Notes under the pieces: generated by a model | Told to the model about the DNA's origin: nothing | Database searches by the model: none | Seen by the model: only the letters and a program-made list of their open reading frames with translations | Position numbers and translations under genes: made by a program | In this document: positions 1 through 7,419 of the stretch, piece after piece | Layout: every line of letters begins with the position of its first letter | How positions within the stretch are numbered: position 1 is the stretch's first letter | Assembly (NCBI GenBank): GCA_937967685.1 | Contig: CALBTX010000127.1 | Coordinates: forward strand, 1-11,858 | DNA from: an uncultured Bacillaceae bacterium | GTDB lineage: Bacteria; Bacillota; Bacilli; Caldalkalibacillales; Caldalkalibacillaceae | DNA: 11,858 nt | Direction: 5' to 3'

Positions 1-37
1 TATCTCTCATCCACGAAAACAATATAACATTTGCGTG

Positions 38-66
38 TTGACAATGAGATTATTTGCAGATATTAT
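38..66 (+). promoter_or_regulatory. Sigma-A type promoter of the methyltransferase gene
   Basis: A perfect -35 box TTGACA (38-43) and a TATTAT -10 box (61-66) are separated by exactly 17 nt. Transcription would start near position 73. A second TATAAT (81-86) lies just downstream but has no good -35 box. The promoter points at the methyltransferase and implies an unusually long leader of about 310 nt before its preferred start codon. Confidence 0.7.
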
Positions 67-86
67 AGATAAATATAGTCTATAAT

Positions 87-387
87 GAACGAGAGGGTCT
101 TTCGAAGATATTAACGAAACTGGTGAAGGCAGGAATAGTGGAGTCCTTGCTTCGCATGAACGGCGGATTAATTACAGATAAAACAGGTCTCCAAACTCTT
201 TAAAGGGTTTTAAAATATAAAAAGACAGAAAAGAATGGAGGTGATGACGTTCCGAAGAAGATGTCAAGTTGTCAAAGCCAGGGAAGCCGGTCAAGTCATG
301 TTGCTCGAAGGCATCGCGCACCACTATGCTACTGATTATGAGCAAGTTTATAATAAATTTGTACCGATACGGGTGAGGTGTTTCAAT
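87..387 (+). other. Long 5' leader with possible RNA structure
   Basis: About 300 nt separate the promoter from the preferred methyltransferase start. Several pairings are visible. ATTAAC (110-115) can close on GATTAAT (166-172) around an inner hairpin GAAG..AGGA/TCCTTGCTTC (125-134 with 144-153). A short hairpin AAACTC-TTTAAA-GGGTTT (193-210) is followed by TTTTAAAA and could be a weak terminator. The in-frame stretch 235-387 is open but reads as low-complexity basic sequence without resemblance to a methyltransferase. A strong ribosome-binding-like GGAGGTGATG (237-246) lies inside it without a well-placed start codon. I cannot match the leader to a known riboswitch class. Confidence 0.35.
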
Positions 388-390
388 ATG
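371..390 (+). promoter_or_regulatory. Ribosome binding site that decides the methyltransferase start
   Basis: GAGGTG (375-380) lies 7 nt before ATG 388. No such spacing exists for the upstream ATGs at 235 and 244, where the GGAGG overlaps or abuts the start codon. Confidence 0.6.
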
Positions 391-1266
391 TTAAAGACGA
401 TTTACGATGAATCCGCCTGGGAAAAAGCCTGGAAGGAAGATCCGACAACGGGGGTAAATATGATGAAAGCAGCCGGGATCGATCCTGCACACGCTTTTGA
501 CTCTACTGCTCAAAAGTACAACGAGCAATCGTTTAACGAAGAAGGAAAAAAAAGGACAGCACGCATCATCGGTTGGCTGGAAAAACAAGGCGTTAACTTT
601 AAAGGTGCGTCTGTTTTGGATATTGGAGCTGCCTCTGGCGTGTTTTCGATTCCCTTTGCAGAAAGAGGAGCTGAAGTGACAGCCGTTGAGCCTTGTCTTC
701 CTTTTGCGAAACTGTTGGAAGAAAACAGCCAGAAATGGGCCGACGGCAAACTAAAGATCATCCAGGATCCCTTCGAAGATATTGATATAAAAATGATGGG
801 GTGGGAACGAGCTTTTGATATTGTATTTGCTTCGATGTGCCCGGTAATAGCGGATTGGGAGAGTGTGGAGAAAGTATTGAGCTGTGGCCGGAAGTTTGGT
901 TATATCAGCTTGTCGGCAGGTCCCAGAGAACATAGTCTCACTCGTGAAATATTGCCGCTTCTAAAACATCCATACAACGAACCGAATAAAGCCGAAATGA
1001 TTTATTTGATCCAACTGCTCTTACTAAAAGGGTATACCTTTCATTCACTCGTCACTCGAGAAATGAAAGTAACGGAAGTGTCCCGCACGGCGGCCATACA
1101 AGAAGTTATGAGCCAGCTTAAAATGTATCATTACCCAGTGGATGATGAGACACACGACATCATTAAAGATTACCTGGATCAACATTATTCCACAAATACA
1201 ATCCCCATACATCAAGGAGGACGATTCGGCAAAGTCCTGATCAAGTTGCAAGATCAAAGCATGTAG
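388..1266 (+). CDS. Class I SAM-dependent methyltransferase, substrate unknown
   Basis: The preferred product is 292 residues. The open frame extends back to ATG 235, but conserved-looking sequence begins at MLKTIYDESAW, and only ATG 388 has a well-spaced ribosome binding site. The SAM-binding Rossmann core is plain: motif I VLDIGAASGVFS at about residues 70-81 of the short form, then the acidic strand end TAVEP about 12 residues later, and a later FDIVFASMCPVIADWESV strand-helix segment. An N-terminal helical cap (AWEKAWKEDPTTGVNMMKAAGID) and a C-terminal region with GGRFGKVLIKL flank the core. The protein is soluble, without signal peptide or membrane segment. It is transcribed alone from a strong promoter, convergent to glmS, so context gives no substrate. 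I infer a small-molecule methyltransferase of a conserved but uncharacterised family. The methyltransferase fold is certain; the role is unknown. Confidence 0.85.
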   Translation: MLKTIYDESAWEKAWKEDPTTGVNMMKAAGIDPAHAFDSTAQKYNEQSFNEEGKKRTARIIGWLEKQGVNFKGASVLDIGAASGVFSIPFAERGAEVTAVEPCLPFAKLLEENSQKWADGKLKIIQDPFEDIDIKMMGWERAFDIVFASMCPVIADWESVEKVLSCGRKFGYISLSAGPREHSLTREILPLLKHPYNEPNKAEMIYLIQLLLLKGYTFHSLVTREMKVTEVSRTAAIQEVMSQLKMYHYPVDDETHDIIKDYLDQHYSTNTIPIHQGGRFGKVLIKLQDQSM

Positions 1267-1401
1267 TTCGCTTAGAAAGTGTATACAAAGAGAGATTGAT
1301 ATGACTAAAGCTGGATACGACCAAACGTTTTTGCACTAAGTGCCAGTATGCTCGTTTTGTATGTGTACTTTCGTAAACACATTTCGCGCCATTATGGGAT
1401 A

Positions 1402-1446
1402 TCAAAAAGCTACACCTTTAATCAAACCGTGGTGTAGCTTTTGATT
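1402..1446. terminator. Bidirectional intrinsic terminator between methyltransferase and glmS
   Basis: AAAAGCTACACC (1405-1416) pairs perfectly with GGTGTAGCTTTT (1431-1442) around a 14-nt loop. The pairing extends to ATC/GAT with one bulged A. A/T tracts flank the stem on both sides, so it can stop transcripts from both convergent genes. Confidence 0.85.
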
Positions 1447-1471
1447 TAACTGTTTATCGTATCGACTTGTG

Positions 1472-3271
1472 TTACTCAATCGTCACACTTTTGGTTAAAT
1501 GACGCGGTTTATCAACTTCACGGCCAAGGGCCAGAGCCGCATAATAAGCGATTAACTGCAAGGGGATGACAGTGACCAGCGGTGTCAGCAATGGATGAAC
1601 TTTTGGCAGCACCCAGGCATCGCCCGGTTCACTGATGCCTTCTGCGGCAAGCACACAAATGTTGGCACCGCGCGAATCAAGCTCCTGGATGTTGTTACGC
1701 ATGATCGAAGCAGTCGATTCATCGGTGATGAGGACAAAAACCGGTGTCCCTTCTTCAATCAAAGCGATCGGGCCGTGTTTAAATTCACCCGCAGCATAGC
1801 CTTCCGCCTGAATATACGAGCTCTCTTTCAACTTCAAAGCACCTTCCAAACAAACCGTATGATCCAGCTGCCGGCCGATGAAAAAGCAACTTTTGCCACC
1901 CTTCAAAAACTGATGGGCAATTTGTTTGGCTTGATCTTTCAATCCTTGCAATGTTTCCATTGCCCTGGAGACTTTTTGCAGTTCATAAAATACGTCCAGG
2001 CCAGTTTGCAGACTTTGGCGTTCAGCCAAATAAGTGGACAGTATGGCCATCACAGCCACCTGTGCCGTATATGCTTTCGTGGAGGCTACGGCCATTTCCG
2101 GACCCGCATGTGTCAACAGCGTGTAATCGGCTTCGCGATACAATGTGCTGCCTTCAACATTCGTGACCGCCAATGTAGGATGTCCGAGCTGCTTCATGTT
2201 GTTAAACACGCCCACTGAATCTGCCGTTTCTCCGCTTTGGCTGATGAAAACAAACAAAGAATCCGCTTCAATCAATGGTTGACCATACAAAAATTCGGAA
2301 GCAATATGAACTTCAGTCGGGATTCGGGCCACCTGCTCCAAAAGACGCTTCCCGGCCAATCCGGCATGGTAACTCGTTCCGCAAGCCACGATGTAAATCC
2401 GTTTGGGGATATGCATATGGTCCAAATGATCCCCTGCACGCAGCTGTCCGTCCTTGTTCCGATATTCTTTAATTATGTTGCGGAGAACGGTCGGCTGCTG
2501 ATCAATTTCTTTGAGCATGAAATGTTCATAATTGCCCTTGTCCGTAGAGCTGGCATCCCAGTTAACCGTATATGTCTGGCGATCAATCTTTTGGCCCTTA
2601 AAGTCCTTAATCTCTACGGCATCACGGCTGAGAATAACGTATTCCTTATCCCTCAGATCTTTGAACTGATTGGTGACGTGAATCATGGCCATCGTATTGC
2701 TGGCGACCATATTTTCATGCCCATGTCCGATGCCTAACACCAGCGGACTTTTATTTTTAGCCGCATAAAGTGTATCCGGATCTTGAGCATCCACTAAGAC
2801 GAGAGAAAATGTGCCTTGCAGTTCGTTTAGCACCCGGCGAAAAGCCTTTTCGACATCCATACCCTGATGTTGAAAGTATTCCACCAGTTGGACGATCACT
2901 TCCGTATCGGTTTCACTCATTAACTTCACTTCAGGAAGATATTTTTTCTTTAATTCTGCATCGTTTTGCACCATGCCGTTATGGACGAGAACAAATCGAC
3001 CAGAGCGGCTTTGATGGGGATGGGCATTCATCCGATTCGGCTTTCCGCGGGTCGCCCAGCGGGTATGCCCAATCCCTGCTGTCCCAGTCAGCTTTTCCGC
3101 TTGAATGCTTTGTTCCAGATCCTGAATTTTTCCTTTTTCCTTGTACACCGCGACACCGTTCCCCAGAATCGCGATGCCGGAAGAATCTCCTTGATATTCC
3201 AGTTTCTTTAAACCTTCCAAGATTGTCTCCTTGGCATTACGCTCCCCAATATAACCGACTAAACCACTCAT
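1472..3271 (-). CDS. glmS: GlmS-type glucosamine-6-phosphate synthase with atypical glutaminase domain
   Basis: The family makes glucosamine-6-phosphate from fructose-6-phosphate and glutamine, the entry step of amino-sugar and peptidoglycan synthesis in the cytosol. At 599 residues the length is normal. The C-terminal double-SIS isomerase half carries CGTSYHAG (about 299-306), SQSGETADS, VASTKAYTAQ, EGALKLKE, EFKHGPIALIE and the C-terminal tail KSVTIE, all as in active enzymes. The N-terminal glutaminase half is recognisable (HTRWAT, NAHPH, LVHNG, TDTEV) but lacks key residues. The usual MCG start is MSG, replacing the N-terminal nucleophile Cys by Ser. RGYDSAG reads QGDSSG, with one codon missing and Arg changed to Gln. 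TRWATHG reads TRWATRG. The start is fixed by AGGAGG 8 nt upstream. The gene has its own promoter and ribozyme. Glutamine-dependent activity is doubtful; ammonia-driven synthesis or the reverse deaminase-like reaction are alternatives. Confidence 0.95.
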   Translation of the reverse strand: MSGLVGYIGERNAKETILEGLKKLEYQGDSSGIAILGNGVAVYKEKGKIQDLEQSIQAEKLTGTAGIGHTRWATRGKPNRMNAHPHQSRSGRFVLVHNGMVQNDAELKKKYLPEVKLMSETDTEVIVQLVEYFQHQGMDVEKAFRRVLNELQGTFSLVLVDAQDPDTLYAAKNKSPLVLGIGHGHENMVASNTMAMIHVTNQFKDLRDKEYVILSRDAVEIKDFKGQKIDRQTYTVNWDASSTDKGNYEHFMLKEIDQQPTVLRNIIKEYRNKDGQLRAGDHLDHMHIPKRIYIVACGTSYHAGLAGKRLLEQVARIPTEVHIASEFLYGQPLIEADSLFVFISQSGETADSVGVFNNMKQLGHPTLAVTNVEGSTLYREADYTLLTHAGPEMAVASTKAYTAQVAVMAILSTYLAERQSLQTGLDVFYELQKVSRAMETLQGLKDQAKQIAHQFLKGGKSCFFIGRQLDHTVCLEGALKLKESSYIQAEGYAAGEFKHGPIALIEEGTPVFVLITDESTASIMRNNIQELDSRGANICVLAAEGISEPGDAWVLPKVHPLLTPLVTVIPLQLIAYYAALALGREVDKPRHLTKSVTIE

Positions 3272-3279
3272 GAAAAAGG

Positions 3280-3350
3280 CCTCCTATCCCAAAGATAGGG
3301 GATCTGGTGAACCTTATTCAGTTAGAAAAAAGGGGAAATCCCCTATCTTT
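3280..3350 (-). promoter_or_regulatory. Inverted-repeat leader overlapping the glmS ribosome binding site
   Basis: Reading the minus strand, AAAGATAGGGGAT (3350-3338) and ATCCCCTATCTTT (3303-3291) form a perfect 13-bp inverted repeat 34 nt apart. Each arm has an alternative local partner. The first arm's AGGGG pairs with CCCCT (3335-3331) to make a short hairpin followed by TTTTT, like an intrinsic terminator. The second arm's CCTATC (3299-3294) pairs with GATAGG (3288-3283), which includes the first half of the AGGAGG ribosome binding site (3285-3280). The pairings are mutually exclusive, as in an attenuator or sequestering switch. The ligand or trigger, if any, is unknown. Confidence 0.5.
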
Positions 3351-3373
3351 ATGCGTTATCGTGTCCTAGCCGT

Positions 3374-3516
3374 ATCGTATTTTTCAGCATAAGGTCACCC
3401 CTATGTTTTGTATACGACTTAACTGCCGCGGCCAACGGCAGGGAGGCATCCGCCGATCGTTCGATAAACCTCCTCCTCGTCAACTAAGGAGCTCATCCTT
3501 AGTTCAGGCGCTTTCG
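3374..3516 (-). ncRNA. glmS ribozyme (glucosamine-6-phosphate activated self-cleaving riboswitch)
   Basis: The minus strand carries the glmS ribozyme core in order. It starts with GCGCCTGAAC at 3511. An 8-bp hairpin AACTAAGG/CCTTAGTT follows, then TTGACGAGGAGGAGGTTTAT, then CGGCGGATGCCTCCC. Next come a CTGCCG/CGGCAG stem and a closing TCGTAT/ATACGA helix (3417-3412 with 3380-3375) around a CATAGGGGTGACCTTATG hairpin. Cleavage in this class falls just 5' of GCGCC, here between the complements of 3512 and 3511. Known members cleave when glucosamine-6-phosphate is abundant, and the downstream mRNA is then degraded. The ribozyme lies about 100 nt before the glmS start codon, its standard place. 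Confidence 0.92.
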
Positions 3517-3573
3517 CAGTTAAATCTGACGATCCTCCTTTCCTTTCTTGAGTGAAACACCAATATGAAACTA

Positions 3574-3601
3574 ACTATATCACATTTCCAGTCTTCGTCA
3601 A
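3574..3601 (-). promoter_or_regulatory. glmS promoter
   Basis: On the minus strand, TTGACG (3601-3596), a 16-nt spacer and TATAGT (3579-3574) form a sigma-A promoter with an extended TGA just before the -10 box. The start would be near 3567, giving about 55 nt of RNA before the ribozyme cleavage point. Confidence 0.65.
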
Positions 3602-3710
3602 TCATTCCTTTTTTCTGACGAATATGGGCACCATTCATTATATTTCTTGGGAAATAAGTCGATGATTGATTTTATTTTACAGGAATCACCGGAATACGTT
3701 TCAAAATATG

Positions 3711-3736
3711 CAAAAAGGGGCAGTCATGTGCCCCTT
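3711..3736 (-). terminator. Terminator of the cdaA-cdaR-glmM operon
   Basis: Read on the minus strand just after the glmM stop, AAGGGGCA (3736-3729) pairs with TGCCCCTT (3722-3715) around a 6-nt loop, followed by a run of T. It separates glmM transcription from the independently promoted glmS. The remaining stretch 3602-3710 shows no gene or clear signal. Confidence 0.85.
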
Positions 3737-3745
3737 GTTCCCAAA

Positions 3746-5095
3746 TCAACCTTCCATGCCCAATTCTGCTTCAACCACTTGAACAATGTCCTGCAACCAA
3801 TGGTCCAAACGTTCTTCATCCTCCGCCTCGGCCATAACACGTACGACAGGCTCTGTCCCGGATGGACGGACAAGCACCCGGCCTCTTCCTTCCATTTCGT
3901 TTTCCACTTCTTGAATCTTTGTTTTCACCCTGTCGTTTTCCAGCACGGCATGCTTATCTTTGACCTTAACGTTGACCATTTTTTGCGGGTATATATGCAA
4001 ATCACGAACCAGTTCAGATAGCTTCTGTTCCCGTTCTTTCATCACTTGAAGCAATTGCAGAGCCGAAAGCAAACCGTCACCCGTGGTGTTGTAATCGAGG
4101 AAGATGATGTGCCCGGATTGTTCTCCCCCGAGGTTATAATCGTTTGCCAACATATGTTCCAATACGTAACGGTCGCCGACTTGTGTCGTTTGCACCTTTA
4201 TACCGTGATTTTCCAAAGCCTTATGAAAGCCCATATTGCTCATCACGGTGGCCACGACTGTTTCGTTTTTTAATATTCTTTTTTCCTGCATCAGCTTGGC
4301 GCATACATACATAATTTGATCTCCATCGACAAGTTCCCCGTTTTCATCCACGGCAATGAGACGATCGGCATCCCCGTCGAAAGCTAAACCGAGATCGGCA
4401 TTCAATTCTTTCACTTTTTCCTGCAAAGCTTCAGGATGGGTGGACCCGACATGTTGATTAATATTGAGACCGTCAGGACTCGTTCCAATCGTTGTAATTT
4501 CCGCTTCTAAATCTCCCAACAGTTGCGGGGCCAACGAAGAAGCCGCTCCGTGAGCACAGTCGATAACAATATGCATGCCTTCAAAGTTGTGGGTGATCGT
4601 TGATTTTAAATAGCTGAGATACTTCTGGGTGCCCTCAAAATAATTGCTGACACTGCCTAATCCTTCCCCCACCGGACGGGGAAGATCGTCATTTTCCTGA
4701 TCGAGCAGCGTTTCAATTTCAGCTTCTTGAGCATCCGTTAATTTGAAGCCGTCCGCGCCAAAAAATTTGATGCCATTGTCGTCAAACGGGTTATGGGAAG
4801 CTGAGATCATCACGCCCGCCTGTGCTCCGACGGCTTTCGTCAGGTAAGCCACCCCGGGCGTGGTGATCACTCCGAGACGCATCACTTCGACACCGATCGA
4901 TAAAAGCCCGGAAATTAAGGCACTTTCAAGCATATGACCTGACAAACGAGTATCACGCCCAATCACTACTTTCGGTTCTGTCATTTCCTTCGTCAGGACG
5001 TAACCTCCGCATCTTCCTAAGCGAAAAGCCAATTCGGGGGTGAGTTCACGATTGGCGATACCGCGCACACCATCTGTTCCAAAATATTTTCCCAT
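3746..5095 (-). CDS. glmM: Phosphoglucosamine mutase
   Basis: This enzyme converts glucosamine-6-phosphate to glucosamine-1-phosphate on the way to UDP-GlcNAc. The 449-residue protein has the usual length and all four domain signatures. These are FGTDGVRG at 5-12, the phosphoserine loop ISASHNP with Ser100 as the phosphate carrier, the metal-binding loop DGDADR (240-245), the sugar-recognition GGEQSGH (323-329), and the phosphate-binding RPSGTEP (410-416). The start ATG follows AAGGAG about 10 nt upstream. It lies 87 nt downstream of cdaR in the same operon. In Bacillus and relatives GlmM also binds CdaA and inhibits c-di-AMP synthesis, which fits the gene order. All catalytic residues I can check are present. 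Confidence 0.97.
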   Translation of the reverse strand: MGKYFGTDGVRGIANRELTPELAFRLGRCGGYVLTKEMTEPKVVIGRDTRLSGHMLESALISGLLSIGVEVMRLGVITTPGVAYLTKAVGAQAGVMISASHNPFDDNGIKFFGADGFKLTDAQEAEIETLLDQENDDLPRPVGEGLGSVSNYFEGTQKYLSYLKSTITHNFEGMHIVIDCAHGAASSLAPQLLGDLEAEITTIGTSPDGLNINQHVGSTHPEALQEKVKELNADLGLAFDGDADRLIAVDENGELVDGDQIMYVCAKLMQEKRILKNETVVATVMSNMGFHKALENHGIKVQTTQVGDRYVLEHMLANDYNLGGEQSGHIIFLDYNTTGDGLLSALQLLQVMKEREQKLSELVRDLHIYPQKMVNVKVKDKHAVLENDRVKTKIQEVENEMEGRGRVLVRPSGTEPVVRVMAEAEDEERLDHWLQDIVQVVEAELGMEG

Positions 5096-5182
5096 TCTGT
5101 TAACACTCCTTCGTCATCATCATCCACTTCTGTTTTCCAGCGAATGATGCTTACTCTTTCAATACCTGACTTTTCGTCGATC

Positions 5183-6406
5183 CTACTGACCGTTTCGTTC
5201 ATCGATTTTGATTTTAAGCGGAATGTCTTCCGGAGAATATGTCAAATATTGCGGAAGCTCGACCGTCGCTGATATCGTGTGTTCACCCGTGCCGACGTCA
5301 CTGACATCCACAAAAACGACAATATCTTTGTCAGACAATGCATCCACACGTTCTTCGGTGCCATATATACTTAAGCTGATCTCTCCTGAGGATGGATCGA
5401 TAAACTCGAGCTCATGATCGTCCGCCAATCCTCTGATCTCGATGGGAAGACCGGAAAACAATCGTTCTCTCGTTGGGCCAACCTTCACATCCACCTCGAT
5501 GGAAGCAGGATCTGTCTTTTCCCAAGCAGACTGTTGAGCAATGTCCATTTCCAGCGTCCGTGAAGACGTGATCTCTGATAAATCTATACTTTGCTCAATT
5601 TGATCAAGGTTGGCCAGCTCCTCTTCCGAGGCAAACACTTCAATCTCGTCAACGTTGCTTTCCACTTCTTCCAAACTGAGGCCGTCGGGTAGCTCTCCTT
5701 GAAGATTTAATGCCAATGGAACATTTGCACTCGGACTGGTCACCGGTACCTCCACTTCAACGGTTGCCGGACTGATTTCTACGTCGAGTGTGCGCCCCTC
5801 TGCATCGATCGCTTCTAAATCAACCTCTTCCACAATCGTTTCCTTGCTTTCGTCAAGTTGGACCACGCCCCTGACAGCATCCATTTGTTCCAAAATCGAC
5901 ACCGGGGCAATGACATGCACTTCTTCCGGAGAAACGACCGGCTTTCCAAGTGTATACCCTTCAGGAAGTTCTCCCTCCAGTTCAATATCCACCTGGACGG
6001 GGCGAGCCTCTTTTTCTTCCAAGACAACACGAATTTCCTTCGGCAGAATACGCACGTCCACTTCCGCCGGAAAACCTTCGTGCTGCAGCTCAACCATATG
6101 CTCCCCCGCTTCCAATTCCGTCAAATCAGCATATATGCGGTAAGAATCAGATCGAAGCATACTCGCGTTCAACAATGATCTTCTTCCAGACAACAAGAGC
6201 TGCACCGTGTCTTGCATCTCTATTAAGGAGTATAACTCTTCATCATAAATGGGTTCTACGGGGACATTTTCAATGGTCATCTGCTCTTCTGTTTGGCTGA
6301 CATTCGTTTCCGGGGTTTCATCGAGAGCAACGACTGTCCATAACAACAAGGCAATCAGAAAGGCCACTCCCTTCATCACCCATTTATTATTCAAAAACTT
6401 ATCCAC
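5183..6406 (-). CDS. cdaR: CdaR (YbbR-domain regulator of diadenylate cyclase)
   Basis: CdaR is a membrane-anchored extracytoplasmic protein that modulates the c-di-AMP synthase CdaA. The 407 residues begin with a single uncleaved signal-anchor (about 9-28, GVAFLIALLLWTVVAL). The rest is a beta-rich, strongly acidic ectodomain of repeated YbbR units, visible as recurring patterns of the type V.V.LEGELPEGY (about 138-150), LNLQGELPDGLSL and IEIRGLADDHEL. The Bacillus subtilis homologue is longer (about 480 residues), so this copy may have a shorter last region. Its start overlaps the end of cdaA by 8 nt, which implies translational coupling. The acidic ectodomain could reflect a saline or alkaline habitat, but that is only a suggestion. 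Confidence 0.92.
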   Translation of the reverse strand: MDKFLNNKWVMKGVAFLIALLLWTVVALDETPETNVSQTEEQMTIENVPVEPIYDEELYSLIEMQDTVQLLLSGRRSLLNASMLRSDSYRIYADLTELEAGEHMVELQHEGFPAEVDVRILPKEIRVVLEEKEARPVQVDIELEGELPEGYTLGKPVVSPEEVHVIAPVSILEQMDAVRGVVQLDESKETIVEEVDLEAIDAEGRTLDVEISPATVEVEVPVTSPSANVPLALNLQGELPDGLSLEEVESNVDEIEVFASEEELANLDQIEQSIDLSEITSSRTLEMDIAQQSAWEKTDPASIEVDVKVGPTRERLFSGLPIEIRGLADDHELEFIDPSSGEISLSIYGTEERVDALSDKDIVVFVDVSDVGTGEHTISATVELPQYLTYSPEDIPLKIKIDERNGQ

Positions 6407-7235
6407 TTCTCTTCCCCCTTCCCAAGAAAGAAGAAGTCATAAGCGGCTCTTCTCCCAACTCCTTGCTTAACAGATTTTCCAATTCCTCTGCCGATAAATC
6501 CCGGTGCATCTCTCCATTCTTGGAAACAGCGATTTTTCCGGTTTCTTCAGAGACAACGACGGCCAGACAGTCCGTCAATTCACTCAACCCTAACGCGGCG
6601 CGATGTCTCGTGCCCAGCTCTTTACTGATAAAAGGATTTTCTGATAAAGGCAAGTAACATCCCGCAGCCATCACTTGATTCTTCTGCACAATCACAGCGC
6701 CATCGTGCAATGGGGTGTTGGGAATAAATATATTAATCATCAGTTCCGATGTGAGTTTTCCTTCAATGGATATGCCCGTTTCGATGTAATCGTTCAGCCC
6801 CGTCTCCCGTTCAAACACAATGAGTGCCCCTATGCGTCGTTTAGCCAGGTATTGCACGGCTTTCACAGTATTGGTCACAGCTTCTTTCAACAGGCGATCG
6901 TCCGGTGACGACGTTCTGGCGAAAAAACGGCCCCGGCCTAATTGCTCCAAGGCACGTCGCAGTTCGGGCTGAAAAATAATGATGACTGCCAGCACCCCGT
7001 AAGTCATCGCTTCGGACATAAGCCAGGACAACGTATCCAAACCAAAAAAACTGCTCACCGCCCAGCCGCCTATAATGACCATGATGCCCTTCAGAAGCTG
7101 AACGGCCCTTGTACCCCTGATCAAAGTCATCAGCTTATAGATGACATACGTCACTAATAAAATATCAATGATTTCGATAATGTAATCTGTAATGGAAAAC
7201 TCCTGTAGAAATTCTTGGATGACAGTCCAATCCAC
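6399..7235 (-). CDS. cdaA: Diadenylate cyclase CdaA
   Basis: CdaA makes c-di-AMP from two ATP at the inner face of the membrane. With the GTG start at 7235 the protein has 278 residues, close to the usual 270-280. It has three N-terminal membrane segments (about 20-37, 48-63 and 72-90). A DAC catalytic domain follows with the DGA motif (PLHDGAVI, 178-180) and the RHR motif (GTRHRAALG, 210-212). The open frame extends to ATG 7343, but those 36 extra residues are hydrophilic and unlike the family. The best promoter also overlaps that ATG, and AGGTGAGG lies 5 nt before the GTG. It is the first gene of the cdaA-cdaR-glmM operon. Confidence 0.95.
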   Translation of the reverse strand: MDWTVIQEFLQEFSITDYIIEIIDILLVTYVIYKLMTLIRGTRAVQLLKGIMVIIGGWAVSSFFGLDTLSWLMSEAMTYGVLAVIIIFQPELRRALEQLGRGRFFARTSSPDDRLLKEAVTNTVKAVQYLAKRRIGALIVFERETGLNDYIETGISIEGKLTSELMINIFIPNTPLHDGAVIVQKNQVMAAGCYLPLSENPFISKELGTRHRAALGLSELTDCLAVVVSEETGKIAVSKNGEMHRDLSAEELENLLSKELGEEPLMTSSFLGRGKRSG

Positions 7236-7250
7236 GACCGCCTCACCTAC
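7233..7250 (-). promoter_or_regulatory. Ribosome binding site and GTG start of cdaA
   Basis: On the minus strand GTAGGTGAGG (7250-7241) precedes GTG (7235-7233) by 5 nt. This decides for the shorter CdaA over the 314-residue reading from ATG 7343. Confidence 0.65.
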
Positions 7251-7341
7251 ATTTCTATCGATTCGCTGATCAAAGTCACCCCGCCTGACAGTCTTCGGCG
7301 ATCCGTCAATGTCGGAACAATTGTTAAAACCTACAAAGTTC

Positions 7342-7370
7342 ATTATAGTATATTTATGCCGGCCTGTCCC
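7342..7370 (-). promoter_or_regulatory. Probable promoter of the cdaA operon
   Basis: A perfect TATAAT (7347-7342) has GGGACA (7370-7365) 17 nt upstream on the minus strand. The -35 box matches TTGACA at four of six positions. Transcription would start near 7335, leaving a leader of about 100 nt before GTG 7235. I do not recognise a c-di-AMP (ydaO) riboswitch in that leader. Confidence 0.5.
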
Positions 7371-7419
7371 TTAAATTTGAAAGGAAGCTTAAAATGCATA
7401 AACAGTCAGGAGGATATCA

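Noticed and set aside
87..234. Cobalamin, T-box or other known riboswitch upstream of the methyltransferase
   Set aside because: GGTGAAG recalls the cobalamin box, but the remaining conserved boxes are missing. The T-box AGGGTGG sequence is also absent.
235..387. N-terminal extension of the methyltransferase from ATG 235
   Set aside because: The ATG lies inside the GGAGGTGATG sequence and has no ribosome binding site. The 51 extra residues do not resemble the family. ATG 388 is better placed.
1321..1375. Inverted repeats (GCACTAAGTGC, and CAAACG with CGTTTTG) after the methyltransferase
   Set aside because: The stems are short, interrupted and without a T run. The strong terminator just downstream explains the region.
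1595..2218. Long open frame on the plus strand inside glmS (with others at 2237-2737 and 2770-3273)
   Set aside because: They lie antisense to a clearly conserved GlmS and their proteins look like no family. They are shadows of a real gene.
5017..5202. Minus-strand 61-codon frame spanning the cdaR-glmM gap
   Set aside because: It overlaps both genes out of frame, has no ribosome binding site at its ATG, and the product is not protein-like. The gap is an ordinary operon spacer with the glmM ribosome binding site.
7236..7335. c-di-AMP (ydaO) riboswitch in the cdaA leader
   Set aside because: I see none of its conserved elements in the roughly 100-nt leader.
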